Positions 11,493 to 22,452 of a stretch of DNA of 64,000 nucleotides are shown one piece after another. The first letter of the stretch is position 1; every line of letters starts with the position of its first letter. The DNA is from Daphnia pulex. Its lineage: Eukaryota > Arthropoda > Branchiopoda > Diplostraca > Daphniidae. The translations under genes and the position numbers were made by a program. The stretch lies in the NCBI RefSeq assembly GCF_021134715.1, contig NC_060021.1:1240001-1304000 (forward strand). The letters are read 5' to 3'. Under the pieces are notes generated by a model. That model made no database searches and had not been told where the DNA came from. It saw nothing but the letters and a program-made list of their open reading frames with translations.

Positions 11493-12856
11493 ATGGACCC
11501 AAATTGTAAATCCTTCGAATCCTTGAAAGAAGCCGGCAACCAAATTTTCAGAGAAACATTTCGAGACGATTTGCTTTCACCTGCCGTGTACCAACATCGG
11601 ATGTGCTCAGCTTTGCAGTACTACAACAAGGCCGCTACTTTGGCTCGCAACGCTCAAGAGAAATCGTCTATTTTGAAGAATATGGCCGCTACAAAGTTCC
11701 GCATCGGGGAGCGGCTGTACACCCGAAAGTATCAACATCCGGTTCGCAACTTATTCGCAAACTTAAAATCGACTCTGCAACTAGAAAAAGAATTGAAATT
11801 TTATTTGGAAGGAAGTCTGGAAAACTTTGTCGAGGCAGCCGAAATTGGAGAACCAGTCCAAAACGATGATTGGTTTTCGAAGCTGCTCGAAAGTCAAATC
11901 ACATGTGCTTATTTTCTCTGGAATTTCTTCTTAAAATCGCTGAAAAATGAGGGATTGCCCATTCTCTTTGGACAATTGCATAAAATTTGCTGGAATAAGA
12001 CTGCATATATGGTCGATCTAGCTTTTTTCTCAAACTAGCCCGTTTGACATTTGAAAAGGCCATCGAACTTCAAGAAAATGGAAGGTTCACCGAATCCCTC
12101 CAGTTGCTGCACGACAACTACCTCAATATTGAAGAAGCTAAGAAAGATAAATACCAAACAATCGAAGAGGCTATCGAATTAGAAGAGTCCAACTTCATCA
12201 ACTTGTCCATTGGCGAGTCGACTTTGGCCAGGCAAAAAGGGGATGACCTCTGGAGAGAAATTACGATGGATCAAGAAAACATCCAGATGGAACTGGTGTG
12301 GGATGCTGTCGACTGTTATGTCCAATCGATCGTCTTGTCTAGGGACAAGTCGCTGGAAAGCGAAGCTATGGCTCACAGTCATCTTGGTCGACTTTACGAG
12401 TTGCTCAGGTTCAATGAGAAATCTCACGTCCACTACAAACTCACCGTGGATCTGGTGGTCGCCATGCAGCCCAAGAACTTTAACGACCACCCTTGGTACA
12501 AACAAGCACTGGCCGGATTGCATCAGTTCCAGCAGCAGCAGCGATGGAAGGAAAAAGGAGAAAAGGAGCGGGTACGTGCTCCGATAGTTGAGGAGTTGAA
12601 AGATGTGCTGTACGAGATGAAACGAGCGTCGGCAAGATCAGCCGAGTCGCTGATAGACTTCATCTATGCCAATCATCCACCCAAAAATGGGCAACAGAAG
12701 TCAACTGATGGTAACTTGAAGACCCAATTGAAAATGGCACTATTACATTATCACCCCGACAAACAGAATATGGAAACTCACGGATTGCAGTGGATGGTCA
12801 TGGCCGAAGAGATAACACTTTTGCTAACTTTTCATTTTTCCGTGTTCAAAACCTAA
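11493..12856 (+). pseudogene. TPR-like / J-domain-like protein, copy 1 (frameshifted)
   Basis: This is the tandem paralogue of the intact gene at 17453-18805. The start MDPNCKSFESLKEAGNQIF follows the same splice acceptor and the same ATCATGG context as copy 2. The frame reads as an alpha-helical TPR-like region for about 182 codons. Around 11994-12016 it carries two more bases than copy 2, shifts, and stops at 12038. The rest of the protein, including the C-terminal HYHPDKQ segment, stays open in the other frame from about 12044 to the stop at 12856. As it stands, only a truncated N-terminal half could be made. The remaining sequence is well kept, so the break is recent or possibly a sequence error. 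AATAAA follows at 12989. Confidence 0.75.
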
Positions 12857-12988
12857 AAATGTATCTCTTACAGTTACGCAACTTATAATTAAGATGGGTC
12901 TATCGGCAGAGGCGTCGTTTTAATGCATATGTGGTCTGTTTGTGTGCCTTGTTACCTCGTATATGCCAAACCAGTTAAATGTTCTAAA

Positions 12989-12994
12989 AATAAA
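12989..12994 (+). terminator. poly(A) signal AATAAA of TPR/J-like copy 1
   Basis: AATAAA sits about 130 bases after the stop. The same motif in the same local context (AAAAATAAATTGT.ATCCA) follows copy 2. Confidence 0.55.
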
Positions 12995-13304
12995 TTGTTA
13001 TCCATTTGTTGTTCAACAGGCTCATATGAGTCTTGAATAGTACGGAGCATATAATTTTTTGATTTCTTTATTTCTCGATTGAGGATTTTTTGAAACGTTG
13101 TTCATTCCCTACATTTCCGAAAAGTGTCAATACAGAATTTGATCTCCGTTACCTGATTCTGGTGTTTGTTTGTTTTCATTTTTATTGCTAGCGGTATAGT
13201 AGGTCGGTTATTATTTCGCTATTTTTTAAATTTTTCCATACATTTTGTTTTTGGTGTACGATTGCTCGTTTTATTCGATAGGTTTGAGTTTCAAATTGAC
13301 ATCC

Positions 13305-15521
13305 TCATAAGTAAGCCGCGTACGAGTCTTGAACGTAGGCTACTTCGTGGCTGTAATAAAAACTAATCATGTGAGACTTTTTGAATTTCTTGCTCTCCAT
13401 CAAACGAGTTAAGGCGGGCTCTCCTTCCGGGATGTGATTCCACTCCACCGTCAAAGTCTTTTACGTAATATAAATTTAAAAAATTTCCACACACAAAAAA
13501 ATAAATAAATAAATAAAAAATAAATAATTCAAACAAATATAAAAAATCGTACCGTACCTTGATGTTGATTTTATCCCAAGGTATGGTTTCCAGCACTTTG
13601 TACTCGGCCCCTTCGACGTCCAGTCCGAAATAGTCGACATCGGTTCTGCCAATTGCCAGCAGGATGGAATAGAATGGGAAACACTGGACAGTGTAAATGT
13701 TCTCTGCATTCTTGGCCTCTCCTTTTTCGGCTTTTTCAACGATAGAACTTCCAGACCCAAGAGTACTATCAAAGGTAACCTATAAGGTTAAAATCATTCT
13801 AATGACATTATTTATAGAATTAGATTGTCGTTTATTACTGCACCTGTATCGGATAAGGTTTGGTACTGAGGCAGGTCGGTAAACTGAAGGCCTTTCGGTT
13901 GCGAGAAATGAGTTTCTCGAATGATTTCTTATTAGCTTCTACGAGCAATCCACTCCAGCCGAGGTATCGCTCCATGAATAGAGTGTTGGACAGGAATTCG
14001 CCGTCGAATCCGCCACACTCGACGAAAAAGCCTTCAGTCTGCAGATAATATTAAATTAACCAGCGCATCATAATAATGAATCTATAGAAGCTAAAATAAT
14101 TGATGGTATATCATTTTCACCGCGGTTTTCACAGCTAGATGAATTATACTTTATTTTTTAATATTTTGATGATGTCTTTGGATTGTCCGTCGGAGGGATC
14201 TTTTTTGTTAGGATGGTCTAACTGGTACGGCTGATCTCTGGGCGCTGGCTGGCGCAGGTATTGGTCTCGAATGAGCCGAATGACACACGGATGGTCCTGT
14301 TGCAATTGTTTCTCGTTGGCGTACTCTGTGATCCAACAGGAAATTTGATTTAGATCTTCGCTTCCAATTTTGTTTTTATTGTGATGAATACGAATTGAAT
14401 TTTACATAATACCTACGGTGCAATCGGAGGAAGGCAAATACTCATCTGATGCCGTTTTGGCCCAGTTCCTCCCATAAGTTTCCTCCATCAAATTGTATTT
14501 CGGTGCTGACGGAGCAGGCTCTTGCGGCTCCTCCTTTTGAAACAAATTAGCATACGCTCATGTATGGCATAAGGTAAAAATAAGACTAGGCTACAACAGT
14601 GTTAAATAATAGTAACTCTCATTCACAAAGAAAAATGTATGAGAATGTTACGTGAGCTCCCAATCACGACATAGAGAATCCTTTAGAGTAATCCAATGGA
14701 GATAGTCTTATAGCTTCCATTCCCAATAAGGAATAATCAAAAGAGAATATGTCATTATTTTTTATCTTGTTCTAATATATTTAGAGATTCATCCCATTCG
14801 CCTGACATTTGATTTAATATTGAAAAGCGTATTAATAATCTGCCTCAGTTACAAAATCAAAGCTTGAATAAGGTATAACTCACACGATCGTTGAAATATT
14901 GATTTCAATTTCTAGTTCAAGGAAAGCAAACCATAAAAATCGCCCCTTATCTATAGTTATCTATAATATAAAAAGAAACTATTATGTTGCTATCTGTTGC
15001 TATCGTTATGAAATGGTTTATTTTCCCTAACGGTTACAAACTGATAGTATAAGGATAATGAAACCGAAAAAAGTCTCGAGTGGAATTATATCTCTACTAA
15101 ATAGACTGACGTCACTAAATGCAACAGAGAATAGCTAATAAAGTTTGGCAATAGGAAAATTAAGATTAGCCACCCTTTGTTTCTTTAGCTGTCGTATGGT
15201 CTAGTTAAAGCATTATTATAGCAGGATTGCTGAATGATGTATATATTAAACTAGAGGGATTTAAGCTATATATGCACGTTCAAGTTAATTGTTCGTGCTT
15301 TTATATACTTGCTGTTCTGCTGGTTGCTCTTCTTTAATAGATAGTAATTGTTCAGCACGCTCAGTTTCGATCAACTTCTCGATTTGCCCGACAAGTTGAT
15401 GCACTTTGTCCGATGACGAGTGGAAAGAGTAGATGACACACACGAGCACTATTAGTAAAAGGAAGAACAGGAGCATGGGGATGCGAATCCCACGAGGGAA
15501 TCCTTGCAGAGCCTTTTGCAT
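13305..15521 (-). CDS. Star-like type II membrane protein with FkbM methyltransferase-type domain
   Basis: Six exons join in frame to 359 residues: 15309-15521, 14413-14533, 14150-14325, 13844-14038, 13558-13779 and 13305-13457. The N terminus is cytosolic and basic, followed by one membrane segment (MLLFFLLLIVLVCVIYSF) and a Glu/Gln-rich stalk. The luminal part has the FkbM-type SAM-binding signature FFVECGGFDGEFLSNTLF, then GWSGLLVEAN, then DYFGLDVEGAEYKVLETI, and ends with the family's SHEVAYVQDSYA. Drosophila Star belongs to this group and helps export EGF-receptor ligands. Many such proteins are expanded in arthropods, so orthology to Star is not claimed. Whether it methylates anything is unknown. 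The gene lies between two tandem TPR/J-like copies and is transcribed against them. Confidence 0.88.
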
Positions 15522-15849
15522 CGTTGTGCTGGCAGCTATAGTTCTTCTTTACTATCTATAGTTCCTCCGTAATAATAAACTTGTGATTTCAACTTTCTCT
15601 TGGACGATCAGCAGTTTTAAACACAGACAAATAAAATCGCTTATCCCCACTGGACTATATAGGCTACACTTGTCAAGGGTAACAGTGTAGCTAGTAAAAG
15701 TGTACATAGTTTCGGTGTTGGGCACAGACCACACTTATTATTGGTTCTGTTCTTATCCGCCGGCTTATCAGTTACCCGTGATAAGTCATGTAACTTATAG
15801 TTGTTAGTTCGTTTTAAAATTCCCGCGCTATCCCGCACAATTATCCCGC

Positions 15850-16345
15850 GGTTAAGATGCCCTTAAAGCTTCAAATAATTCAAGCTGCAGATTAAAACCT
15901 AGTCATTTAAATCGGATAACAGGTAAACTCTTATCAAAATTAACTTGGAATGGAGACTTCTATCAAGTATTATTATAGTCACCGGTTCTGGCCACGGGGA
16001 GGGGGGTGACACCGGTGACAGCCCTACGGCTAGTAAGCGGCGTATCTACATGCTTGATCCAACAAACACGCGCGGAATTCAAAGGACCGGCGTATATGGG
16101 AAGGAGTATACAACCAACAAGTCCGATCAACGCCGCTAGGCGCAGCAGCTGGGGCGACACCATCACGACCTAAATTTCGCATTACGACTTCCGTGTTCAC
16201 GGGTAGCCTAAATATAGGCCACCCAAGGAACAACTCCGGTAATATAACATGAATTGAATTCAAAAATTGAATGAACTGCTTTAAAAATACAAACCATTCG
16301 CTAATCTTGAAATAGATTTTGATGGGACCAAATGTCGCCCGACGC
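15850..16345 (-). pseudogene. relic of an OST-alpha-like gene (3' part)
   Basis: Two blocks match the intact gene at 19608-21238. Bases 15852-15880 match the stretch around 19683-19715 (GTTAAGATGCCC...AAGCTTCAAATAA). Bases near 16313-16350 match about 19926-19975 (AATAGATTTTGATGGGAC.AAAT). Between them, a minus-strand GGAGTTGTTCCTTGGGTGGCC block resembles the exon encoding GVVPCIPP in that gene. No usable exon set remains. The relic lies just upstream of TPR/J copy 2, as if a TPR/J plus OST unit had been duplicated. Confidence 0.5.
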
Positions 16346-16555
16346 TCAGACACTTAATTTCAAATTTATTCAGGATCGCTTTTGCATTTTGTTCCACTAC
16401 CACTCACTCACCACCACAAGTAGCTAACTGGTGACACGAAATTCTTATCAGAGATGGCATTATTGAATACTCTTGTCAATTCTCTCTCTGCATGAGATCG
16501 CGCAACTCAGCAGCATCCGCAATTGGCCAGCAACTGCCGCATCATGGTCTTCGTC

Positions 16556-16675
16556 CAGCATGTTTCTCCTGTCATTCGACGTTTAGCATTGACAGCGAGT
16601 GCGTCATTAATCCACTATCTGTTGGTTTGTGCAGTTACATTCGCTACCAATCTACCACAATCAACGTACGGTACG
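16556..16675 (+). promoter_or_regulatory. promoter and 5' UTR exon block of TPR/J-like copy 2
   Basis: Homologous to the block at 10576-10682 and ending in the donor GTACGTAAG near 16671. The paired acceptor is TATTGCGCAG near 17405, giving a first intron of about 730 bases. Intron sequence is also recognisably homologous between the copies (for example around 16930-17140 and 10920-11120). Confidence 0.5.
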
Positions 16676-17452
16676 TAAGAAGTTTTATTGTATAATTACT
16701 GCTCTTTTGGTATTTCGGTGAAATTCAGAATAAGCTGTCGTGAGCTTGTGCTGGCCCAATGATTAAAAAAAATCGGTTGCCCATAGACGCCCCACAGATC
16801 CTCTCGTGTCGTGACATAACTTCAAATATGACAACTTCTATGAGATTCACTAAACAATTGTCAACGTTACGCTAGATTATTAGAGACTCTTGGTTTATTC
16901 GAACAAAGCGATGTAATTATAAATTGTTATCATGAATGCGATACGGGGGCTAAAACACCTCTGTCATTTCGAGAGCCCGTCCCAGCTCCCAGCCACATAA
17001 TGGAGAAAGTTGGTTTCGTGGATTACAACTAGATGGACATCACCTTACTGAAAACAGTGTTACGTTGAAAACTTGGAAGTTGGAAAGGCCATTAAATTGT
17101 TTACGAGTTTTCCACGTGTCACCAAGCCAAGTAGGGGCTATAGGTTGTGCCGTATATATTAGGCTGTATCGCATATAGTTTATTTTTAAGAATTCCGAGA
17201 AGTGTAAATTTAAAACAACTAAGCCTTTTTTCCATTTGTTTATTATTCATTTAAATAGTTCGTAATTTGAAACTATTTGGAAATTTTAATTACGAAATAT
17301 TATAAAAAAACTACCTTGTGTTGCGCTGCGCTATCTCAAACAAGTTAGTCCCAACAATAAGATTTACTTACAGAAATTAATAATTATTCATTTAACTATT
17401 GCGCAGGACCATTTTTTGGAATCTGTTTAGTGGCCGGCGCACCAATTTCATC

Positions 17453-18805
17453 ATGGACCCAACTTGTAAATCCTTCGAATCCTTGAAAGATGCAGGCAAC
17501 CAAATTTTCAGAGAAACATTTCGAGATGACTCGCTTTCGCCTGTCGTGTATCAACATCGGATGTGCAAAGCTTTACAATATTACAACAAGGCTGACAATT
17601 TGGCTCGCAACGCTCAAGAGAAATCGTCTATTTTGAAGAATATGGCCGCTACAAAGTTCCGCATCGGGGAGCGGCTGTACACCCGAAAATACCAGCATCA
17701 ACAACCGGCGTTCGCAAACTTACAATCGACTCTGCAGCTAGAAAAAGAATTGAAATTTTATTTGGAAGGAAGTCTGGAAAACTTTGTCCAGGCAGCGGAA
17801 ATAGGAAAACTTTTCCAAAACGCAGACTGGATTTCTAAGCTGACAGAAAGTCAACAAGAATGCGCTTATCTCCTCTGGAATTTCTTCTTAAAATCGTTGA
17901 AACAAGAAAAATTATCTGTTCTCTTTGGACGTCTGCATAAACTTTGCTGGAATCTCAATGGATTGACTCGATCTAGCTTTTTTCTCAAACTTGGCCGCTT
18001 GACATTTGAAAAGGCCATCGAACATCAAGATAACGGTAGATTCATTGAATCCCTGCAATTGCTGCGCGACAACTACCTCAACATTGAAGAAGCTAAGAAA
18101 GATAAAGACCAATGTGAAGAGGCTATCGAATTAGAAGAGTCCAACTTCATCCATTTGTCCATTGGCGAGTCGACTTTGGCCAGGCAAAAAGGGGATGACC
18201 TCTGGAGAGGAATCATGATGGATGAAGAGAGTATTCAAATGGAGTTGGTATGGGATGCTGTCGATTATTATGTCCAATCGATCGTCTTGTCTAGAGACAA
18301 GTCGCTGGAAAGCGAAGCCATGGCTCACAGTCATCTCGGTCGACTTTACGAGTTGCTCAGATTCAATGACAAATCTCACGACCACTACAAACTCACCGTG
18401 GATCTGGTGGTTGCCATGCAACCCAAGAATTTCAACGACCACCCTTGGTACAAACAAGCTCTGGCCGGATTACATCAGTTCCAGCAGCAACAGCAATGGA
18501 AGGAAAAAGAAGAAAAGGAGCGGGTTCGTGCTCCGATAGTTGAGGAGTTGAAAGATGTGCTGTACGAGATGAAACGAGCGTCGGCAAGATCAGCCGAGTC
18601 GCTGATAGACTTCATCTATGCCAATCATCCACCCAAAAATGGGCAACAGAAGTCAACTGATGGTAACTTGAAGACCCAATTGAAAATGGCACTATTACAT
18701 TATCATCCCGACAAACAGAATATGGAAACTCATGGATTGAAGTGGATGGTCTTGGCTGAAGAGATAACACTTTTACTAAATTATCATTATTCTGGATTTA
18801 AATGA
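17453..18805 (+). CDS. TPR-like protein with C-terminal J-domain-like segment, copy 2
   Basis: An open frame of 451 residues starts at ATG 17453 in good context (ATCATGG). The frame extends upstream to 17399, but that part crosses the splice acceptor and is not conserved in copy 1. Most of the protein is predicted helical, with TPR-like pairs such as ALQYYNKADNLARNAQEKSS and AHSHLGRLYELLRFNDKS. The last 50 residues resemble helix II-III of a J domain and hold the HPD triad (MALLHYHPDKQN), the motif that stimulates Hsp70 ATPase. A clear helix I of a canonical J domain is not obvious. A co-chaperone role is therefore an inference. No named family is recognised. AATAAA lies at 18927. An intact paralogous layout at 11493-12856 shows tandem duplication. 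Confidence 0.75.
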   Translation: MDPTCKSFESLKDAGNQIFRETFRDDSLSPVVYQHRMCKALQYYNKADNLARNAQEKSSILKNMAATKFRIGERLYTRKYQHQQPAFANLQSTLQLEKELKFYLEGSLENFVQAAEIGKLFQNADWISKLTESQQECAYLLWNFFLKSLKQEKLSVLFGRLHKLCWNLNGLTRSSFFLKLGRLTFEKAIEHQDNGRFIESLQLLRDNYLNIEEAKKDKDQCEEAIELEESNFIHLSIGESTLARQKGDDLWRGIMMDEESIQMELVWDAVDYYVQSIVLSRDKSLESEAMAHSHLGRLYELLRFNDKSHDHYKLTVDLVVAMQPKNFNDHPWYKQALAGLHQFQQQQQWKEKEEKERVRAPIVEELKDVLYEMKRASARSAESLIDFIYANHPPKNGQQKSTDGNLKTQLKMALLHYHPDKQNMETHGLKWMVLAEEITLLLNYHYSGFK

Positions 18806-18926
18806 ACAGCAGCACAACACAATTAATTCATAGCAAAATCCTATGTGTATCAGCAAGGGAATCTTGTGATGCACATATTAGTCCTGCTGTGCCTTCTAGC
18901 TCGTATGAAACCCGAAATCTCCCAAA

Positions 18927-18932
18927 AATAAA
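18927..18932 (+). terminator. poly(A) signal AATAAA of TPR/J-like copy 2
   Basis: AATAAA about 120 bases after the stop, in a context shared with copy 1. Confidence 0.55.
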
Positions 18933-19607
18933 TTGTGATCCACTTTTTCAACAGTCGAATGAGCGTAGTTACGATATATAGTGAGTACTGAGTAGCACTG
19001 GGAATATTTTTGTATTCCCTTACTTATTTCTTAAAATTTTATTGACCGAGGGTTCTTGAAACAAAAGACAAATAACTATTAAACCGTATAGGAAACACCA
19101 AAAATGTTCAACTGAAACAGTGAAACATGTCGCCTCTGCAGTATATACACTTCGAGAACCTACAGTACATCACTGTGATCTTCCATTTACTATTATGTCT
19201 GTCATTTTTTCAAATGAATATATCAACAACTCTTGGCATGTTTTTCCAGCGTGACTCTGCTCCTAAGTGTCATTGCATATTTTGTAGTAGCTAGTCTTTT
19301 TGCCCAATGTGGCCTCCATTTCCGAAAAGTGTTAATACAAAATGTGATCTACATTACCTGCTGGTTCTGATGTCTTTTTATTGCTAACCGCGTTGCTAAC
19401 AGCATATATAGTAAGGCCTGTTAATATTATTTCGTTATTTATTTCTTATTTTTCAAAAGTGTCAAATCTCATAATTAATTAATTTTTTATTCCTGATGCA
19501 TATGCTGGTCTCCTCCGGGGCATATATAGTTTCAAATCTTCAACAATCGAATAAAGAGGCCTGCCAAATTCACGAGAGATTGAATGACATGGTAAATTAT
19601 TCATGGA

Positions 19608-21238
19608 TCATTTTGGTTGAGACTGGCGCCGACGTGGACTCATCTCTTCGTTTTGGCGATCAAGTTTCCGGTATTCAATGAAAGTTAAGATGCCCAAAAT
19701 GAAAGCTTCAAATAAAGTCAACGAAGCGTCGATTGCTGAAGAGTAAAAGCACAAGTTAAAATCAAGCATCAGCTGTTATTATAAAAATTGATTTTGTTTG
19801 GAAAAGCAACAAACTTTTTTGGAGGACAATTCTGGAAGTAACCGGAGGAATACACGGAACGACTCCGCTAAAACAAATTTTATTAAAAATAAATAAAATT
19901 GGGATTTTTAAAAAGATAATAAATTATTTCAAAATAGATTTTGATGGGACAAAATATAATATACCTCACGCTCAAGATGACAAGGACAAAATTTTGAAGT
20001 TTCATCAGCATAATCCCCAACCCAACTAATTGCGCTTTGTACTGAAAAAATATTAAAAATTCAATTGGTAAAACGGGAGTAACACATAATAATTTAAATA
20101 ATTTAAAATGCGCACCAGAAAATTGATTGCAGTCAGTTGGGGTGCAAACGAGCGCGTGATAATGTTGAATGCCCACATGGCTAGACAAAAGCAAACGATG
20201 TTCAAAACGTTCAAGAAAATAAATACACCATCCGGACCCTGTATAATTCAAATTCAAAATTTCCCGCCTATTATTCAAATTATGTCCACTAAATAAAATT
20301 ACATCATTCTGAAGCTGCGATATTTACTTTGTCTCGGCGAATGACTTCCGCCTCAGTTAACAAAACAATCAACACAATAATGGCCAGCTGGACCAGCGGC
20401 ATTTGATAGACCAGCGATTTAAGAACGCGAAGTCTTTTCCTTCAAATAAAAAGAAAATTAAATTTAACCCCACTAAATGTGTAATATAGTAATTTTACTT
20501 TGTGTAGTCGAGCTGACGAACGCAAAGTCCAACACAGCAGCACGGCGGAAGGCATAGGGACATGGGCGTGTTGGATTGCAACAGGTCCTCCAGCGCAGCC
20601 GATTGTCCGCCTTTAAAATTCAGCGTCAAGTCCACAAAGTGCATCATTGTGAAAGGCATAAAACTGTTAACCGACAATAACAAAATTTAGTTCAACCATT
20701 TTGTTTTTTAAAAAAAAAAGCCCGTCATAGCGCGGGCATTAACACTCAGCGTGCATACATTTGTTTGACGGTATCGCAAAGATTTCCGGCCCGCGGAATC
20801 AACAGAGTCATCAGTGCCAAGAAAGAAATTATCTAGAAAAACCGGAAACCGAAAACATATTTTTGGGGAAAAATGAAAACAGACGTGACGTAAATACATA
20901 CAGCTTTCAACGTAAATACACATACACACATAGCCTACCATGGGGAAAGAGGTAACCCAACATAAGAGTAGCCTGCGGTGCGGTGGGCTGTGTCGAATAA
21001 AGCCGGCAACGTTCGCAATGAAGAGAGCAACAAGTATCAAAGTGGTCACGCCAAATGTGATTGTGGAGATCCAGCCATAATAACCCAAAGCTGTTGATTA
21101 ATAAAATTATTTTTTAAATTAATAATTAATTCGGAAATTTCGAATTAAATAAATAAAACGATAATAAATACCTTCCAAGTGTTGGAGAACATTTGGAGGC
21201 CGAGTATTGAAAGTGAGCATGCTACAATTTTCCTCCAT
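19608..21238 (-). CDS. organic solute transporter alpha-like protein, copy A
   Basis: A multi-pass protein of the OST-alpha/TMEM184 type (SLC51A-like), expected to export or shuttle organic solutes at the plasma membrane. Exons on the minus strand start with MEENCSMLTFNTRPPNV at 21238. Next comes a TM1 exon (GVTTLILVALFIANVAGF). A further segment reads IISFLALMTLLIPRAGNLC, then FMPFTMMHFVDLTLNFKGG, then the Cys cluster LPPCCCVGLC, then VLKSLVYQMPLVQLAII, and last an exon with TIDASLTLFEAFILGIL. About seven membrane segments fit the family. This copy has an extra intron of about 105 bases after ...TSFPM, which copies B, C and D lack. It also has an extra intron before GVVPCIPP. The stop is at 19608. 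Some splice choices are my inference. Confidence 0.78.
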
Positions 21239-21978
21239 GGTGTCAGCGTGGTGTTACTTGAGCCGAAATAACGAATCAGAAAGATATGTAAATGCCGAAA
21301 CGAAAATAGAAAGACGTTGCCGCTGCAACGAACTGGCAGGGAATGAGAATAACGCAGCCCAAACTCTTCTCCATAAAGAGCCGGTCCAACGGATAGAAAG
21401 TCTAGTACTATACTACCAGGGCCATATACACGTTTTGTGTTATTTACCTTGGTGTTTCCTTTTTCAGAATTGAATTGAATTAAGTCTCAGTCACGAGTGC
21501 AGCGGACATCTCTCAATCCATTTTTTTTTTAAATCCTAGGATGCATTCGAAAAATATCTGATGACGTATGCATAAGAGTTGCATTCTAAATTAAAGGTTG
21601 CCGATATTTTAGACAGAAATTTACTTGAAACCTCATAAAAACATTTTTATGCCCTTTGGCACTCATCGTTTAGATGAGGAACGTCATGTCTGTTGACACG
21701 TCTGGCCGTAAAGTCAATTTAACAGCCAGAAAAGAACTAGCGCCCGAGTGCAGCGTATACAGTAAGTGTGGGTTCATATTTACTCACGAGATGACGCGAC
21801 ATCTGACTAGTATTCGCTTTCACCATACCCAGAACGCAAATACGCGTTCGTTCTATACTATATTCTCTTTTTTGTTTATTTAAATAAACTGCTTAGTCGT
21901 CGTCCGGTTGACTAAATCTGTCTGACTTTGCATCATTTATGGCAAATGACATCATTTTCTGAATCGTGTTCAGTATCA
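21239..21978. other. Intergenic between OST-alpha copy A and tRNA-Ser
   Basis: The left edge should hold the promoter of copy A. No gene is supported; frames at 21207-21473 and 21674-21883 show no family features. Confidence 0.35.
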
Positions 21979-22060
21979 GCAGTTGTGGCCGAGTGGTTAA
22001 GGCGATAGACTTGAAATCTATTCCTCTCTGAGGGCGTAGGTTCGAACCCTACCAACTGCG
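21979..22060 (+). tRNA. tRNA-Ser (anticodon TGA)
   Basis: 82 bases with acceptor GCAGTTG / CAACTGC and discriminator G. The D arm has GAGTGGTTAAGGC, and the anticodon stem ATAGA / TCTAT encloses loop CTTGAAA. A long class II variable arm (TCCTCTCTGAGGG) is followed by the T arm GTAGG-TTCGAAC-CCTAC. The anticodon TGA reads UCA serine codons. No intron. Confidence 0.96.
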
Positions 22061-22452
22061 ATCTGCTTTTTATCATCTTTTTTTACATTATTAAATATTG
22101 ATCAATCAAATTTAATGCAAAATATTATTTATTGCCTTAGTCCTGACATTTTAACAGCTATTGTGAGTTTTAATTCTAATTGTGCGTACATTTAAATTTC
22201 CGATTCCGTTGTAAAAATCTAGCTAGCAACCTAACAAGATTAGCATTTTTTTTTTAATATTAAAAAGTAAAAAAAAAGCGTTTCAATAAACTATTTTAAA
22301 AGAATGGTTCAGTTTTTAAGTATAAATTACAACGTCAATCAGCAAAATAAAAATAAAACAATTGGAAAAATAATCATCGCCATTAGTCCCATTACCACGT
22401 TAATCACAAAAGAAAGCTAGGTGGAATTTTTTTGTTGTTTTGCAGAAACATA
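22061..22452. other. Intergenic between tRNA-Ser and OST-alpha copy B
   Basis: AT-rich; probably the 3' UTR of copy B at the right end. Nothing else is seen. Confidence 0.35.
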
